NCBI GenBank assembly: GCA_900759325.1
Contig: CAAEUW010000040.1
Coordinates: 1 to 64,000, forward strand
DNA: 64,000 nucleotides
Source of the DNA: an uncultured Peptostreptococcus sp.
GTDB lineage: Bacteria > Bacillota > Clostridia > Peptostreptococcales > Peptostreptococcaceae
Direction: 5' to 3'
The notes beneath the pieces are model-generated. The model was given only the letters and a program-made list of their open reading frames with translations. It was not told the origin of the DNA and ran no database searches. Below are positions 46,120-55,914 of this stretch, piece after piece (position 1 is the first letter of the stretch; each line of letters starts with the position of its first letter). The translations under genes were made by a program, and so were the position numbers.

Positions 46120-46575
46120 TTATTCACCCTTTTCTGTTTCTTCTACTTTTTCAACAAATAAAATGCCTTCCAAATGGTCTAATTCATGGCAGAAAGCCCT
46201 AGCCAAGAAGCCATGTCCTTCTACCTCTATTTCCTTACCATACCTGTCCTGGGCCTTGATCCTTACATAGTTTGGTCTTGTAACCTCTCCTACATAATCA
46301 ACTACACTTAGGCAACCCTCAAGGTCTGTCTGTTGGCCTGAAGACTCAACTATAACTGGGTTGACAAGCTCTATTAAGCCTTCACCAACATCCACTACAA
46401 CGGCCCTCCTAAGTACACCTACCTGGGGAGCTGCTAGGCCAACCCCATCCTCCTTGTACATTGTATCTGCCATATCACCTAGTAGGGTATGTAACCTGTC
46501 ATTGAAGTCTACTACCTGCTTGGATTTTTTATTCAAAATGGGGTCTCCCATCTTTAGTACATTACGTATTGCCAT
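46120..46575 (-). CDS. def: Peptide deformylase
   Basis: Removes the N-formyl group from new proteins. 151 residues; the three metal-site motifs are intact: GVGLAAPQVG, EGCLSV and HELDH. Directly upstream of fmt and 17 bases after priA. Confidence 0.98.
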   Translation of the reverse strand: MAIRNVLKMGDPILNKKSKQVVDFNDRLHTLLGDMADTMYKEDGVGLAAPQVGVLRRAVVVDVGEGLIELVNPVIVESSGQQTDLEGCLSVVDYVGEVTRPNYVRIKAQDRYGKEIEVEGHGFLARAFCHELDHLEGILFVEKVEETEKGE

Positions 46576-46592
46576 TTCTACTTCCTCCTACA

Positions 46593-48905
46593 CTATATAA
46601 AACTATTTGGATTAATCTCTATATTTATATTGATATCCTTGTCGAATATCTGGTCAAACTTGCTGATACAAATATATCTCAGCATGGACTTGATTTCTTT
46701 GACGTCCATGACCTCATCCTTTATAATAACCTGCCACCTGTACCGGTCGTTTATCTTGTTGATTGAGCACTCATTAGGCCCAAGTATACCCTTGACCTCT
46801 ATTGATCTGGCCTCTAAAAGATACCTGACTGTTTCTATAAACTTTGTGGCGTTATTTTTAACTATATTATAGTTATTACCCGAAAAAACCAGTCTGAACA
46901 TATTATTAAAGGGTTCATATCCAAAGGCCCTTCTAAGCCTGATTTCATCCTTGTAAAAACTCTTGTAATCATAATTTACTGCGTGTCTGATAGCAAAGTG
47001 GTCCACATTGTAGGTCTGAAGGACTACATGGCCCCTCTTTTGACCCCTTCCTGCCCTGCCTGCCACCTGGGTTATCAGCTGGTAGGTTTGCTCAAAGGAC
47101 CTGAAGTCCGGATAATTTAGCATCATGTCCGCTGAAATTATACCAACTAGGGTTACATTTTCGAAGTCATGGCCCTTGCTAAGAATTTGAGTTCCTATCA
47201 AAACATCTGCTTCCTGTCTATTAAAGTCATCTAGGATAGCTTCAAGCTGGCCCTTCTTGGAGGTCGTGTCCTTGTCTATCCTTAGGGTCCTAAAAGACGG
47301 GTACTTTTTATTTATATATTCTTCTATTTTCTCTGTTCCCAAGCCTAAGACACCTATATTTGTACTAGAGCATTCCGGACACATACTTGGTATGTCCTCC
47401 TCGTGACCACAATAGTGGCATAGGCCCTTGTTTTTAAACTTGTGGTAGGTTAGTGATATGTCACACCTCTTACACTTAATTACGTGACCACACTCCCTAC
47501 AGGTTACAGAACTTGCATATCCCCTCCTATTTAGGAAGAGAATTGCCTGGTTACCAGCATTTACAGTCCTTACTATCTCGTCCTCCAGGACCCTACTGAT
47601 TTCCGACCTGTTACCCCTATTTATCTCAGCCTTCATATCAACTATTTCTATCTGGGGCATGGCCCTTTCATTGGCCCTATTATTTAGCTCTAATAGGCTA
47701 TATTCACCATGGTCAGCCCTGTAGTAGTCTGCCACAGATGGTGTTGCCGAACCCATGACTAGGCATATATTCTGCCTTAGAGACATATACCTGGCCACTT
47801 CTATAGTTGAATACTTAGGTGTCATCTCAGAATGGTAGCTCATATCATGCTCTTCATCTATTATTATCAGGCCTAGTGACCGGAATGGCAGAAATAATGC
47901 CGACCTAGTCCCTATAGTTACCCTGATATTGCCGTTTTTAATTTCCCTGTAGACATCGTGCTTTTGACCTTCTGACAGGCCACTATGGAATACTCCCACT
48001 ATGTCTCCAAACCTAGCCTTAACCCTAGCTATCATCTGGGGTGTCAAGGCTATCTCTGGTACTAATAAAATACTATCCAAACCTTGATTTAGACTATATT
48101 CTATCAACTCCATATATACCTCGGTCTTACCACTACCAGTTACACCATGTAGGAGGTAGGGCTTCTTTTCATCTAGGAAAAATCCTTCCTTTATCTGGTC
48201 GACCACCTGGACCTGGTCCTTGTTGAGACTTATCTTCTTGACAGGTGACCTAAATCTGGCTTCTGACCGCCTGTAGTAGTTTTCTTCCTTAACTTCTATC
48301 AAGTCCTTGTCTACTAGGCTCTTGATAGTTTGGTTGGAAACCCCCAGGATTTCCATTAGGCTTCTCGATTCAACTGACTTGTTAAGGCCTAGGAACTTGA
48401 TTATATCCACCTGCTTTGGCCCCAGCCTATACCTTTTTTCCCCTACTATCCGCTCTATTGTATCCAGGTCGTACCTTAGGGACAGGTAACTTAGCTTTTT
48501 TTCGTTCTTCTTGTCCTTATAGGTCCAGACTACCTGGCCATCCTTTTCAATCTTTTTTGCTTCCAACCTATAGCCCTTTGGATAAAAAAGGTTAAGGGCA
48601 TCCATATAGGTACACATATACCTATTCCTAATCCACATTATTAGGCGTATATTTTCCTGGCTAAGCATGGGCTCTACATCCAGGATTTCAAATATTTCCT
48701 TGATCTTATCCTCTCCTATATCACCAGGTCCTAGACTGTCTCTCTTGGCTACTACAAAGGCCTCTATAGGCTTATTAGACCTTCCAAAGGGTATACTGAC
48801 CCTGTGACCAATCTTGATTTTGTCCTCTTGGTCAGATGAAAGCCTATATGTGAATAGCATATCAGCGAACCTGCTCATATTCCTAAGTATTAAGTCTATA
48901 TACAT
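46593..48905 (-). CDS. priA: Primosomal protein N' (PriA helicase)
   Basis: Restarts stalled replication forks. 770 residues: N-terminal DNA-binding domain (FADMLFTYRL, RVSIPFGRSNKPIEAFVV), Walker A GVTGSGKTEVY, DEEH box, eight-cysteine zinc-binding insert (CRECGHVIKCKRCD ... CHYCGHEED ... CPECSS), and helicase C-terminal motifs TQILSKGHDF and QVAGRAGRG. The ATG at 48905 follows AAGGGGGG; an extension to 48968 would run through a terminator hairpin and is rejected. Confidence 0.97.
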   Translation of the reverse strand: MYIDLILRNMSRFADMLFTYRLSSDQEDKIKIGHRVSIPFGRSNKPIEAFVVAKRDSLGPGDIGEDKIKEIFEILDVEPMLSQENIRLIMWIRNRYMCTYMDALNLFYPKGYRLEAKKIEKDGQVVWTYKDKKNEKKLSYLSLRYDLDTIERIVGEKRYRLGPKQVDIIKFLGLNKSVESRSLMEILGVSNQTIKSLVDKDLIEVKEENYYRRSEARFRSPVKKISLNKDQVQVVDQIKEGFFLDEKKPYLLHGVTGSGKTEVYMELIEYSLNQGLDSILLVPEIALTPQMIARVKARFGDIVGVFHSGLSEGQKHDVYREIKNGNIRVTIGTRSALFLPFRSLGLIIIDEEHDMSYHSEMTPKYSTIEVARYMSLRQNICLVMGSATPSVADYYRADHGEYSLLELNNRANERAMPQIEIVDMKAEINRGNRSEISRVLEDEIVRTVNAGNQAILFLNRRGYASSVTCRECGHVIKCKRCDISLTYHKFKNKGLCHYCGHEEDIPSMCPECSSTNIGVLGLGTEKIEEYINKKYPSFRTLRIDKDTTSKKGQLEAILDDFNRQEADVLIGTQILSKGHDFENVTLVGIISADMMLNYPDFRSFEQTYQLITQVAGRAGRGQKRGHVVLQTYNVDHFAIRHAVNYDYKSFYKDEIRLRRAFGYEPFNNMFRLVFSGNNYNIVKNNATKFIETVRYLLEARSIEVKGILGPNECSINKINDRYRWQVIIKDEVMDVKEIKSMLRYICISKFDQIFDKDININIEINPNSFI

Positions 48906-48942
48906 CTTCCATCCCCCCTTGGATACTTGTAAAATCGTAAAA

Positions 48943-48982
48943 ATAGCTAAATGGTAAAGGGTCAACATTTACATTTAGCTAT
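48943..48982 (-). terminator. Terminator between coaBC and priA
   Basis: 11-bp stem ATAGCTAAATG / CATTTAGCTAT with inner TAAA/TTTA pairing, then TTTTTA on the minus strand, just past the coaBC stop. Confidence 0.8.
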
Positions 48983-48990
48983 CTTCAATC

Positions 48991-50202
48991 CTACTTATTT
49001 TCTAATATATCTCTTACCTTATCCAATATTATGTCTCCTACTTCAGACTTCAGTAGCTTTGGATATTCCTTTATCCTTCCATCGGCTTCTATTATCTTAA
49101 CTATATTTGTTTCTGTACTAAAGCCAGCCCCCTGCATTGTCAGGTCATTGGCTACTATAAAGTCAAGATTCTTCTTTTTAATCTTCTTGGCCGCATTCTC
49201 CAAGACGTCATTTGTTTCGGCAGCAAAGCCAACCAAAACCTTGTTTCCTTTTATCTTGCCTAGTTCCTGGGCTATATCCTTATTTCTGCATAGGTCTATC
49301 CTCAGGTCTGAATCCTTCTTTTTTATCTTCTTGTCTGAATAAGACTTTGGCTTGTAGTCCGCCACAGCAGCACTCTGGATAACAACATCATTAGAGTCGA
49401 ACTCCCCTACTAGGTTTTCATACAGGTCATCTGCACTCTCAATGCTTATGAACTTTGCAAGTCCCTCTGGAACCTCTAGGTCAGTCTTACCTGATACAAG
49501 GGTAACCTGGGCACCTCTGGCAACTGCCCTCTTGGCTATTGCATAGCCCATCTTACCACTAGACCTATTAGTGATATACCTAACTGGGTCAATGGCCTCT
49601 ATGGTAGGTCCGGCACTTATCATTATCTTCCTACCAGCCAAGTCTTTAGCTTCAGACCCCTTTTCAAAAAAGTCGACTATAAAGGCTAGAATATCATCTA
49701 CATCAGCCAGCTTGCCCGCACCTATATCTCCACATGCCAATCTTCCTGACGCTGGATCTATAAACCTATAACCTAGGTCCCCCAGCTTGTCCATATTTGC
49801 CTGGACTATCCTGTTTGTATACATATTCGTATTCATGGCTGGTGCAATTATCACCGGTGCCCTTGTAGCCATTACCGTAGTAGTAAGCATATCATCAGCT
49901 ATGCCGGCTGCCAGCTTACCTATAAAATTTGCTGTTGCCGGTACAATCAAAAAGGCATCCGCCTTCTTGGCCAGCTCTATATGCTCAACCTCCCAAGTCT
50001 TGGGTTCTTTGAACATATCATTTATAACAAAATTATTACTCAAAGTCTGAAAGGTCATTGGCTGTACGAATTCACAGGCAGACTCAGTCATTATGACATG
50101 GATATTTGCATTCAACTTTTTCAATTTACTTACGACATCACAGGCCTTGTAGGCTGCTATGCCGCCTGTAACACCTACTATAATAGTCTTATTACTTAAC
50201 AT
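48991..50202 (-). CDS. coaBC: Bifunctional phosphopantothenoylcysteine decarboxylase / phosphopantothenate-cysteine ligase
   Basis: Two consecutive steps of coenzyme A synthesis in one polypeptide. 403 residues: the FMN-dependent CoaC half (about 1-180) starts with IIVGVTGGIAAYKA and has the PAMNTNMY substrate-binding motif and a Cys in the RLACGDIG flap; the CTP-dependent CoaB half (about 185-403) has ISAGPTIEAIDPVRYITNRSSGKMG and AAVADY. AAAGGAG lies before the ATG. It follows rpoZ after a 103-base gap and is followed by a terminator. Confidence 0.97.
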   Translation of the reverse strand: MLSNKTIIVGVTGGIAAYKACDVVSKLKKLNANIHVIMTESACEFVQPMTFQTLSNNFVINDMFKEPKTWEVEHIELAKKADAFLIVPATANFIGKLAAGIADDMLTTTVMATRAPVIIAPAMNTNMYTNRIVQANMDKLGDLGYRFIDPASGRLACGDIGAGKLADVDDILAFIVDFFEKGSEAKDLAGRKIMISAGPTIEAIDPVRYITNRSSGKMGYAIAKRAVARGAQVTLVSGKTDLEVPEGLAKFISIESADDLYENLVGEFDSNDVVIQSAAVADYKPKSYSDKKIKKKDSDLRIDLCRNKDIAQELGKIKGNKVLVGFAAETNDVLENAAKKIKKKNLDFIVANDLTMQGAGFSTETNIVKIIEADGRIKEYPKLLKSEVGDIILDKVRDILENK

Positions 50203-50305
50203 ATTAATAGACTCCTTTTACATAGTTTTTCATTAAATTTATATAGTTGTCCTGCTGTAATTTTGAAGCAAGTGTGTATCCCTGCCCCTATTAACAGCCT
50301 GCCTA

Positions 50306-50572
50306 TTAGTCCTGTTCTAATAATTTCTTTTCCTGGGCTAGCTTGTGGGCCAATTCCTTGGCCTCTATTTCATCATCAGTAAGTAGCCTATAGCCTACCT
50401 TACCAGCTATTACCTCTTCACTGGCTATTACTACTGGCTTAGCCTTTTCGTCAATGTCTATAAGGGCATCTTCCTTGTTAACTAGCTCTCTTGCCCTCTT
50501 TGAAACTGTCGCTATCAGGTAGTACCTATTGTCTATCTTTTCTACTATATCATTTAATGATGGTTTTAACAT
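50306..50572 (-). CDS. rpoZ: RNA polymerase omega subunit
   Basis: 88-residue subunit that helps assemble beta' and stabilises RNA polymerase. The family core IDNRYYLIATVSKRARELV is present, with a charged C-terminal tail. Its ATG lies inside the 3' end of gmk (23-base overlap) with GAAGGAG inside gmk coding sequence, so it is translationally coupled to gmk. Confidence 0.95.
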   Translation of the reverse strand: MLKPSLNDIVEKIDNRYYLIATVSKRARELVNKEDALIDIDEKAKPVVIASEEVIAGKVGYRLLTDDEIEAKELAHKLAQEKKLLEQD

Positions 50573-51191
50573 TTTTTATCTCCTTCTCAAACATATCTAA
50601 TATATCTTTTTTGTATCTGCTGACCTTGTTCTTTTCAACCTCTAATATATTTAAAATTTCCTCTGAGGACTTCTCCACTATATTGTTAAATATGAAGTAG
50701 TCATAGTCCCCAAGGAGCTTAATTTCATCGTAAGCACTGTTAAATCTCTTTTCTATCTGCTCCTCTGTTTCTGTGCCCCTTCCTACTATCCTATTTCTCA
50801 ATTCCTGTAGACTCGGTGGCAGGACAAATATAAATACAGCCTGTGGATATACTTCCTTGATCTGCATAGCCCCCTGCATTTCTATCTCTAGAATAACGTC
50901 CCTACCCATATCAAGTTCATCAAAAATAGCCTTCTTAGGCGTACCATAGTAGTTGTCATAAATCATGGCATGTTCCAGGAATTCCCCCCTGTCCACCATG
51001 GCTTCAAATTCCTCCTTGGTCTTGAAGAAATAGCTTTTGCCCTCTACTTCACCAACCCTAGGATTTCTAGTGGTTGCTGATATAGATAGGTTGATATCCT
51101 CATGTTTGGCAACTATATCCTTACATATAGTTCCTTTTCCAGTCCCGCTTGGACCAGATACAACAAGTAATAAACCCTTTTTATTAATCAT
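50550..51191 (-). CDS. gmk: Guanylate kinase
   Basis: Phosphorylates GMP to GDP. 213 residues: P-loop SGPSGTGKGT, GMP-binding SATTRNPRVGEVEGKSYFF and YDNYYGTPK. The ATG at 51191 follows GGGGG; a TTG four codons earlier is part of that site. It lies 13 bases after yicC and overlaps rpoZ. Confidence 0.97.
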   Translation of the reverse strand: MINKKGLLLVVSGPSGTGKGTICKDIVAKHEDINLSISATTRNPRVGEVEGKSYFFKTKEEFEAMVDRGEFLEHAMIYDNYYGTPKKAIFDELDMGRDVILEIEMQGAMQIKEVYPQAVFIFVLPPSLQELRNRIVGRGTETEEQIEKRFNSAYDEIKLLGDYDYFIFNNIVEKSSEEILNILEVEKNKVSRYKKDILDMFEKEIKNVKTIIK

Positions 51192-51204
51192 ATTATCCCC
51201 CAAA

Positions 51205-52086
51205 CTACTCTATATTCTGGACCTGTTCCCTGATTTTTTCTAATTCAGCCTTCATATTGATAACCAGGTTGGCTATAGAGACATCGGATGATTTTGATCC
51301 CATGGTATTTACTTCCCTATTCATTTCCTGAATTAGGAAGTCCATCTTCCTACCAACAGATTCATCTGCTGTCACAGTATCTCTCAACTGGTTTATATGA
51401 CTCTTAAATCTAACTATTTCCTCTGTGATATTTGACTTGTCAGCATATATAGCCACTTCTTGGGCTAGCCTATACTCGTCTACCACCTTAGGATCGTCTA
51501 AGAGCTCACTTATTCTGGCATACAGCTTGTCCTTGTATTCTTTTTCAATAGTATCAGTATACTTTTCTAGGTCACATACAGACCTTTCCAATAGGTCTGC
51601 CCTAGCAAGTATATCCTTTTCTAGCTTCTTCCCCTCTATAATCCTCATATTGCATAGGTTTTCTAGGGCCTTGTTGGCAGCGTCAGACAACATATTCCAT
51701 AATATTTCCTCATCGTCCTCAGCCTCTGTAATCTTTACTACATCTGGAAACTTAGCTATATCAACAGGACTAATAGGCTCTTCCAAGCCAAAGTCACTCT
51801 TGATATTCTTAAGAATATGGTAGTACTGCTTAGCTAATTCAGCATCATATACTAGTTGGGACCCGACAGAAGTAATAGTCTCGAACTTAACAAATATATC
51901 AACCCTACCCCTTCCAAGGTGGTCCTTGATTAAAAATCTTAGCTTATCTTCTAAAAAAGATAGCTTCCTAGGCATCCTAGGATTTATGTCTAAATATTTG
52001 TGATTTATTGTTTTGCATTCAACCGAAAGATTGTAGTATTGGTCCTTAAATTCACCTATACCAAATCCTGTCATACTCTTCGCCAT
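51205..52086 (-). CDS. YicC-family endoribonuclease
   Basis: 293 residues of the YicC/YloC family, hexameric RNases that take part in RNA turnover. The N-terminal signature MAKSMTGFGIGEF is at the chosen ATG (52086, after TTGGAG), the middle contains LSVECKTINHKYLDINPRMP, and the C-terminal DUF1732-type end has GRKMDFLIQEMNREVNTMGSKS. In many Firmicutes the regulator gene remA lies between yicC and gmk; here the two are only 13 bases apart and remA is absent. Confidence 0.93.
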   Translation of the reverse strand: MAKSMTGFGIGEFKDQYYNLSVECKTINHKYLDINPRMPRKLSFLEDKLRFLIKDHLGRGRVDIFVKFETITSVGSQLVYDAELAKQYYHILKNIKSDFGLEEPISPVDIAKFPDVVKITEAEDDEEILWNMLSDAANKALENLCNMRIIEGKKLEKDILARADLLERSVCDLEKYTDTIEKEYKDKLYARISELLDDPKVVDEYRLAQEVAIYADKSNITEEIVRFKSHINQLRDTVTADESVGRKMDFLIQEMNREVNTMGSKSSDVSIANLVINMKAELEKIREQVQNIE

Positions 52087-52161
52087 AACTAATCTCCAAT
52101 CTAATATAAAATTGCTACTAACCTTTATTATAACATATTGAACAGCCTCTAACAACACATA

Positions 52162-52200
52162 AAACCTCTTGACTGGTCAATAAAACCAATCAAGAGGTTT
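52162..52200 (-). terminator. Terminator of the OpuC-like/oxidoreductase operon
   Basis: AAACCTCTTGA / TCAAGAGGTTT stem extended by TGGT/ACCA, ending in TTTTATG on the minus strand, past the stop of the oxidoreductase. Confidence 0.85.
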
Positions 52201-52244
52201 ACTTTTGTAATCCCCATATTTACTATAATTTTAAGCCCTTACTT

Positions 52245-53189
52245 TTATACAAGGCATACTACTTTACCAAATCCTTTTTTACTTTCTATGTACTGGTGTG
52301 CTTCTTGAATCTCATTTAAGTTAAATACTTTGCTTGGTCTGACTACAACATTATACTTATCTATAAACTTAAACATTTCATTTAACCTCGATGAGTCTAC
52401 AAGTCCCGAGTAAAATGTCGTTAGGTATATATCATTCCTCAGTTCCATTATTGGATCAAAGTCTTCTAAATACCACTGTTCTCCCAGTTGACCCGCGCTA
52501 CAAACAACTCCAAACCGGTTGGCATGTTTAATAGAATCCTTTATTGAGCGTGGTCCTACCAGTTCAAGTACCTTATCAAAGGTTTCTTCAGTTTGTAATA
52601 CATATTCTTTATCTTCAAGAATTTCATCAAAACCTCTTTCAAGTAGGATTTCTTTCTTCGACATATTTTGTGTGCTTCCATATATTTTTACGTTTGGAAA
52701 TCTTGATTTCACCAAATTACAGAAGGCTATACCTGTGGCACTACTTGCCCCTCTAACCAAAATTTTATCCTTCTCATCTATCCTGAGATTTATAAATGAC
52801 CCATATGAAGTGTAGTATGTTTCAGGTATTGTCGCTAATATTTCCCATGATAGGTCGCTTTCAATTGGATAAATTTGTTCATTAGGAAGTAGTACATATT
52901 CTGCATAACTCTCATCATAGGCCCTACCCATTTCGCCCATTATAGATACTATCTTAGTCCCTATTTCAAATTTATCACTTTCTTCTACTAGACCAACACA
53001 TTCAATACCTAGTATTCTAGGAAATCCAACACTTGGTGAATATCCTTTTCTTGTAAAAATTTCTGAACGATTTATCCCAAATCCCTTTACCTTAATTAGA
53101 GACCATCCCTCTTTAACCTGTGGTTTTGGAACCTCTTGATATACCAGTTTATCTACTCCACCAGCTTCATAAACTACTACCGCTTTCAT
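52245..53189 (-). CDS. Zinc-free MDR-type NADPH:quinone oxidoreductase-like protein
   Basis: 314 residues of the medium-chain dehydrogenase/reductase superfamily: N-terminal GroES-like fold (EVPKPQVKEGWSLIKVKGFGINRSEIFTRKG), then a nucleotide-binding fold with VRGASSATGIAFCNLVK and YGSTQN. It lacks the Cys/His catalytic zinc ligands, as in quinone oxidoreductases. It is the last gene of the MarR operon, 9 bases after the transporter ATPase. Reaction unknown; possibly detoxification of an electrophile or aldehyde that also signals to the MarR protein. Confidence 0.85.
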   Translation of the reverse strand: MKAVVVYEAGGVDKLVYQEVPKPQVKEGWSLIKVKGFGINRSEIFTRKGYSPSVGFPRILGIECVGLVEESDKFEIGTKIVSIMGEMGRAYDESYAEYVLLPNEQIYPIESDLSWEILATIPETYYTSYGSFINLRIDEKDKILVRGASSATGIAFCNLVKSRFPNVKIYGSTQNMSKKEILLERGFDEILEDKEYVLQTEETFDKVLELVGPRSIKDSIKHANRFGVVCSAGQLGEQWYLEDFDPIMELRNDIYLTTFYSGLVDSSRLNEMFKFIDKYNVVVRPSKVFNLNEIQEAHQYIESKKGFGKVVCLV

Positions 53190-53198
53190 TGACTTATA

Positions 53199-53927
53199 TC
53201 ACCTCGTCATTTCAATCAATTTTTTTACAAAATCATTGCTAGGATTATTCCATACTTCTTGTCTTGTTCCATACTGCTGGATTTTACCTTTATCCATTAC
53301 GAGAATGTGTGTACCCAACTTGAAGGCTTCAGAAATATCATGTGTTATGAATATGATTGTACAATTTGTTTCACTATGTATTTTTGTCAAATCCTTTTGA
53401 AGTTGGTACCTGGTAATTGAATCTACTGCACCAAAGGGTTCATCCATAAGCAATATATGTGGTGAATTAGCGTAGGCCCTCGCTATACCTACACGTTGTT
53501 GTTGTCCACCAGATAGTTCATGGGGATATTTATCCTTAATTTCCAGTGGTAAGCCAACAAGATTAAGCATCTTATCTACTATTATCTTAACTTCTTTATC
53601 CTCTATTTTTTCAAGTTTCGGTACATAGGCTATATTTTCTTCCACTGTCATATGAGGAAAAAGACCATTACCTTGGATAACATATCCTATTTTTCTTCTG
53701 AGAGAAATAATATCTTCATTCAATATATTTTTTCTTGATATATAAATTTCACCTTCATCTGGTTTCAGTAGGCCATTAATCATCTTTAAAAGTGTGGTTT
53801 TACCTGAGCCTGAGCTTCCTACTATACATAAAAAGTCTCCTTTTTTTATCCTAAGGTTAAAATCCCTTACAATCCATTCTCCTTTATAAGATTTGCCTAT
53901 ATTCCTGTATTCAATCATCTCACCCAT
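53199..53927 (-). CDS. OpuC/ProV-type ABC transporter ATP-binding protein
   Basis: 242 residues that power osmolyte uptake (betaine, choline, carnitine type). Walker A VGSSGSGKTTLLK, signature LSGGQQQRVGIARA, Walker B HILLMDEPFGAVD and the H-loop ITHDISEA are present. It lacks the C-terminal CBS pair seen in OpuCA/OpuAA, so ionic-strength sensing by CBS is not expected. The ATG at 53927, 6 bases after GGAGG, lies one base past the permease stop; a start at 54002 would overlap it deeply. Confidence 0.9.
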   Translation of the reverse strand: MGEMIEYRNIGKSYKGEWIVRDFNLRIKKGDFLCIVGSSGSGKTTLLKMINGLLKPDEGEIYISRKNILNEDIISLRRKIGYVIQGNGLFPHMTVEENIAYVPKLEKIEDKEVKIIVDKMLNLVGLPLEIKDKYPHELSGGQQQRVGIARAYANSPHILLMDEPFGAVDSITRYQLQKDLTKIHSETNCTIIFITHDISEAFKLGTHILVMDKGKIQQYGTRQEVWNNPSNDFVKKLIEMTR

Positions 53928-53928
53928 C

Positions 53929-55470
53929 TTATTCCTCCAAAAGCCCTTTTTCGACCAAAAACTTTCTCGCAACATCTCTCGGATTTTCCTTGCCAATTTC
54001 AACCCTATTATTAAGATTTGCCATGGTTTTCTCGTCTATTAAATCATTTAATTTGTCTAAAACTGTATTAAGCTCTGGATGCTTGTTTAATATTTCCTCT
54101 CTTACAACCATTCCTGCCATATACTTTGGATAAAAGCCTTTGTCATCCTCAAGGACTGTGATTCTTGGGTCTGATATTTGTCCATCAGTTGTAAATACAG
54201 TCATAAGGTCAATTTTTTTGTCATATAAGGCCTGGTATTTTAAACCATTGTCCATATCTACAGCCTTTTTGAATTTCAATTTATACGCATCTATAAGCGC
54301 CTTATATCCATCCTCCCTCTCAAAGAAATCATATTCTGCACCAAATACAAATTTTCCTGAATACTTTGCTAGGTCACTAAAGGTTTTAATATTATATTGT
54401 TTCGCTAAATCTGACCTAATACCTAGACTATATGTATTATTAAATCCAAACATTCCCTTCCATGTCAACTTATATTTACTTTTGTACTCTCCATCAAGTT
54501 GCTTAAATTTTTCATTTATGTAAGTTTCTTTTTTCTTCAAAACTATTTGCCAAGAAGTTCCTGTATACTCAGTATACATATCAAATTCGCCCTTTACTAT
54601 TGCTGGGTGAATATTAGAGGTTCCACCCCCTACCCCATGTGTAATATTGACCTTCAAACCAGTATCATGCTTTATGAGGTCCGCCACCATCTCAGCTAAA
54701 ATATAGTCCTCTGATGTTGGCTTAGAAGCAATATTAATACTATCCTTTTTATCCTTATGATAAAACCCAAATATAAATGCACCCAAAAGCAATATCATCC
54801 CTGCTATTATGTATATTTTTCTATTTTTAAGTTTTTTGATTTTATGGGTTGATACCAACTTACCAAAAATGCTTAAAACTCCATCCACAAGTAGTGCTAA
54901 GGCCGCAATTAATATGCTACCTATCAAAATTAGGACATCATTATTGGTTGTAATTCCCCTGTAAATTGCTACTCCCAGACCTCCTGCACCTACAAAAGAT
55001 GCAATACCTGCCAAGGCTATTGTCATCGTAACCATATTCATGATAGACGAAAATATTACAGGAAATGCTAGTGGCAACTTTATTTTGTACAAGATTTGGA
55101 ACTCCCTACTTCCCATTGCCCTACTTGCTTCTATAATATTTGGGTCAATAGTACTTATACCAACATAGGTACTTCTGACAATTGGCAATAGGGCGTATAT
55201 ACTAAGTGCAATTATAGCTGTCGTATTCCCAATTCCAGTTATAGAAATTAAAAATCCCAAAAGGGCAATTGAAGGAATTGTGTATGCAACATTTACAATA
55301 GAAATTACATAAGCTGCGATTTTAGGTTTTTGAGATATAAAAATTCCTACAAATAAACCAACTACTATAGCAATTCCTACCGATATCAGGGTGATATAAA
55401 TATGATCTTTCAAAAGACTAAAATAGAAGGATGAGTTTAAAGTTAATTCATTTACAATTTTATTTATCAT
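53929..55470 (-). CDS. OpuC-like fused permease/substrate-binding protein
   Basis: 513 residues. The N-terminal half is a six-helix BPD-type permease (about 1-210) with EASRAMGSREFQILYKIKLPLA, the EAA loop that contacts the ATPase. After one more helix (about 223-240), residues 248-513 form an OpuAC-type binding domain (LAEMVADLIKHDTGLKVNITHGVGGGTSN). Permease and receptor in one chain are known for osmolyte and choline-type transporters. Starts inside the 3' end of the marR gene (11-base overlap) with GGAGG before ATG. Confidence 0.92.
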   Translation of the reverse strand: MINKIVNELTLNSSFYFSLLKDHIYITLISVGIAIVVGLFVGIFISQKPKIAAYVISIVNVAYTIPSIALLGFLISITGIGNTTAIIALSIYALLPIVRSTYVGISTIDPNIIEASRAMGSREFQILYKIKLPLAFPVIFSSIMNMVTMTIALAGIASFVGAGGLGVAIYRGITTNNDVLILIGSILIAALALLVDGVLSIFGKLVSTHKIKKLKNRKIYIIAGMILLLGAFIFGFYHKDKKDSINIASKPTSEDYILAEMVADLIKHDTGLKVNITHGVGGGTSNIHPAIVKGEFDMYTEYTGTSWQIVLKKKETYINEKFKQLDGEYKSKYKLTWKGMFGFNNTYSLGIRSDLAKQYNIKTFSDLAKYSGKFVFGAEYDFFEREDGYKALIDAYKLKFKKAVDMDNGLKYQALYDKKIDLMTVFTTDGQISDPRITVLEDDKGFYPKYMAGMVVREEILNKHPELNTVLDKLNDLIDEKTMANLNNRVEIGKENPRDVARKFLVEKGLLEE

Positions 55471-55897
55471 CCTCAGCCTCCATATTCGTAATTATTTTCC
55501 TCAACATATTTTCAAATATTTCTATTTCACCTTCTGAAAATCCCTTGTAAAATATTTCATCCATTTTATCCGTAACCGTTTTTGACTTTGACTCTAATAG
55601 CCTTCCTTTTTCTGTTAAAAATACTTTTTTCTTTCTTTTATCACTTTTACTTTGTTTACGATAAATCAAGTCTTTCTTTTCCATTTTATCAAGCATTTTT
55701 GTCAGTGTATTTATTGCAAGTCCTGTCCTTAAAGATATATCTGTGCTACTCAGGCCATCTTTTTTCCACAAGTAATATAATATCTTGCCTTGTTCTCCAT
55801 TGAATTCAGTAAGACCATATTCAGAAAAAAATTTATTTAGCTTTCTCCCTCTGAGAAACTTTGCTCTTCCGATTAAATATCCACCTTCTGTTTTCAT
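55460..55897 (-). CDS. MarR-family transcriptional regulator
   Basis: 145 residues with winged HTH (LSSTDISLRTGLAINTLTKMLDKMEKKDLI, then a basic wing KQSKSDKRKKKVFLTEKG). First gene of the operon with the OpuC-like transporter and oxidoreductase, overlapping the permease gene. Its promoter carries two TTCTATATAGAA-type palindromes, so it probably represses its own operon. A MarR controlling an osmolyte transporter with an oxidoreductase resembles GbsR/OpcR-style control, but the ligand is unknown. Confidence 0.92.
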   Translation of the reverse strand: MKTEGGYLIGRAKFLRGRKLNKFFSEYGLTEFNGEQGKILYYLWKKDGLSSTDISLRTGLAINTLTKMLDKMEKKDLIYRKQSKSDKRKKKVFLTEKGRLLESKSKTVTDKMDEIFYKGFSEGEIEIFENMLRKIITNMEAEDDK

Positions 55898-55914
55898 ATT
55901 CTTCTCCTTATAAC

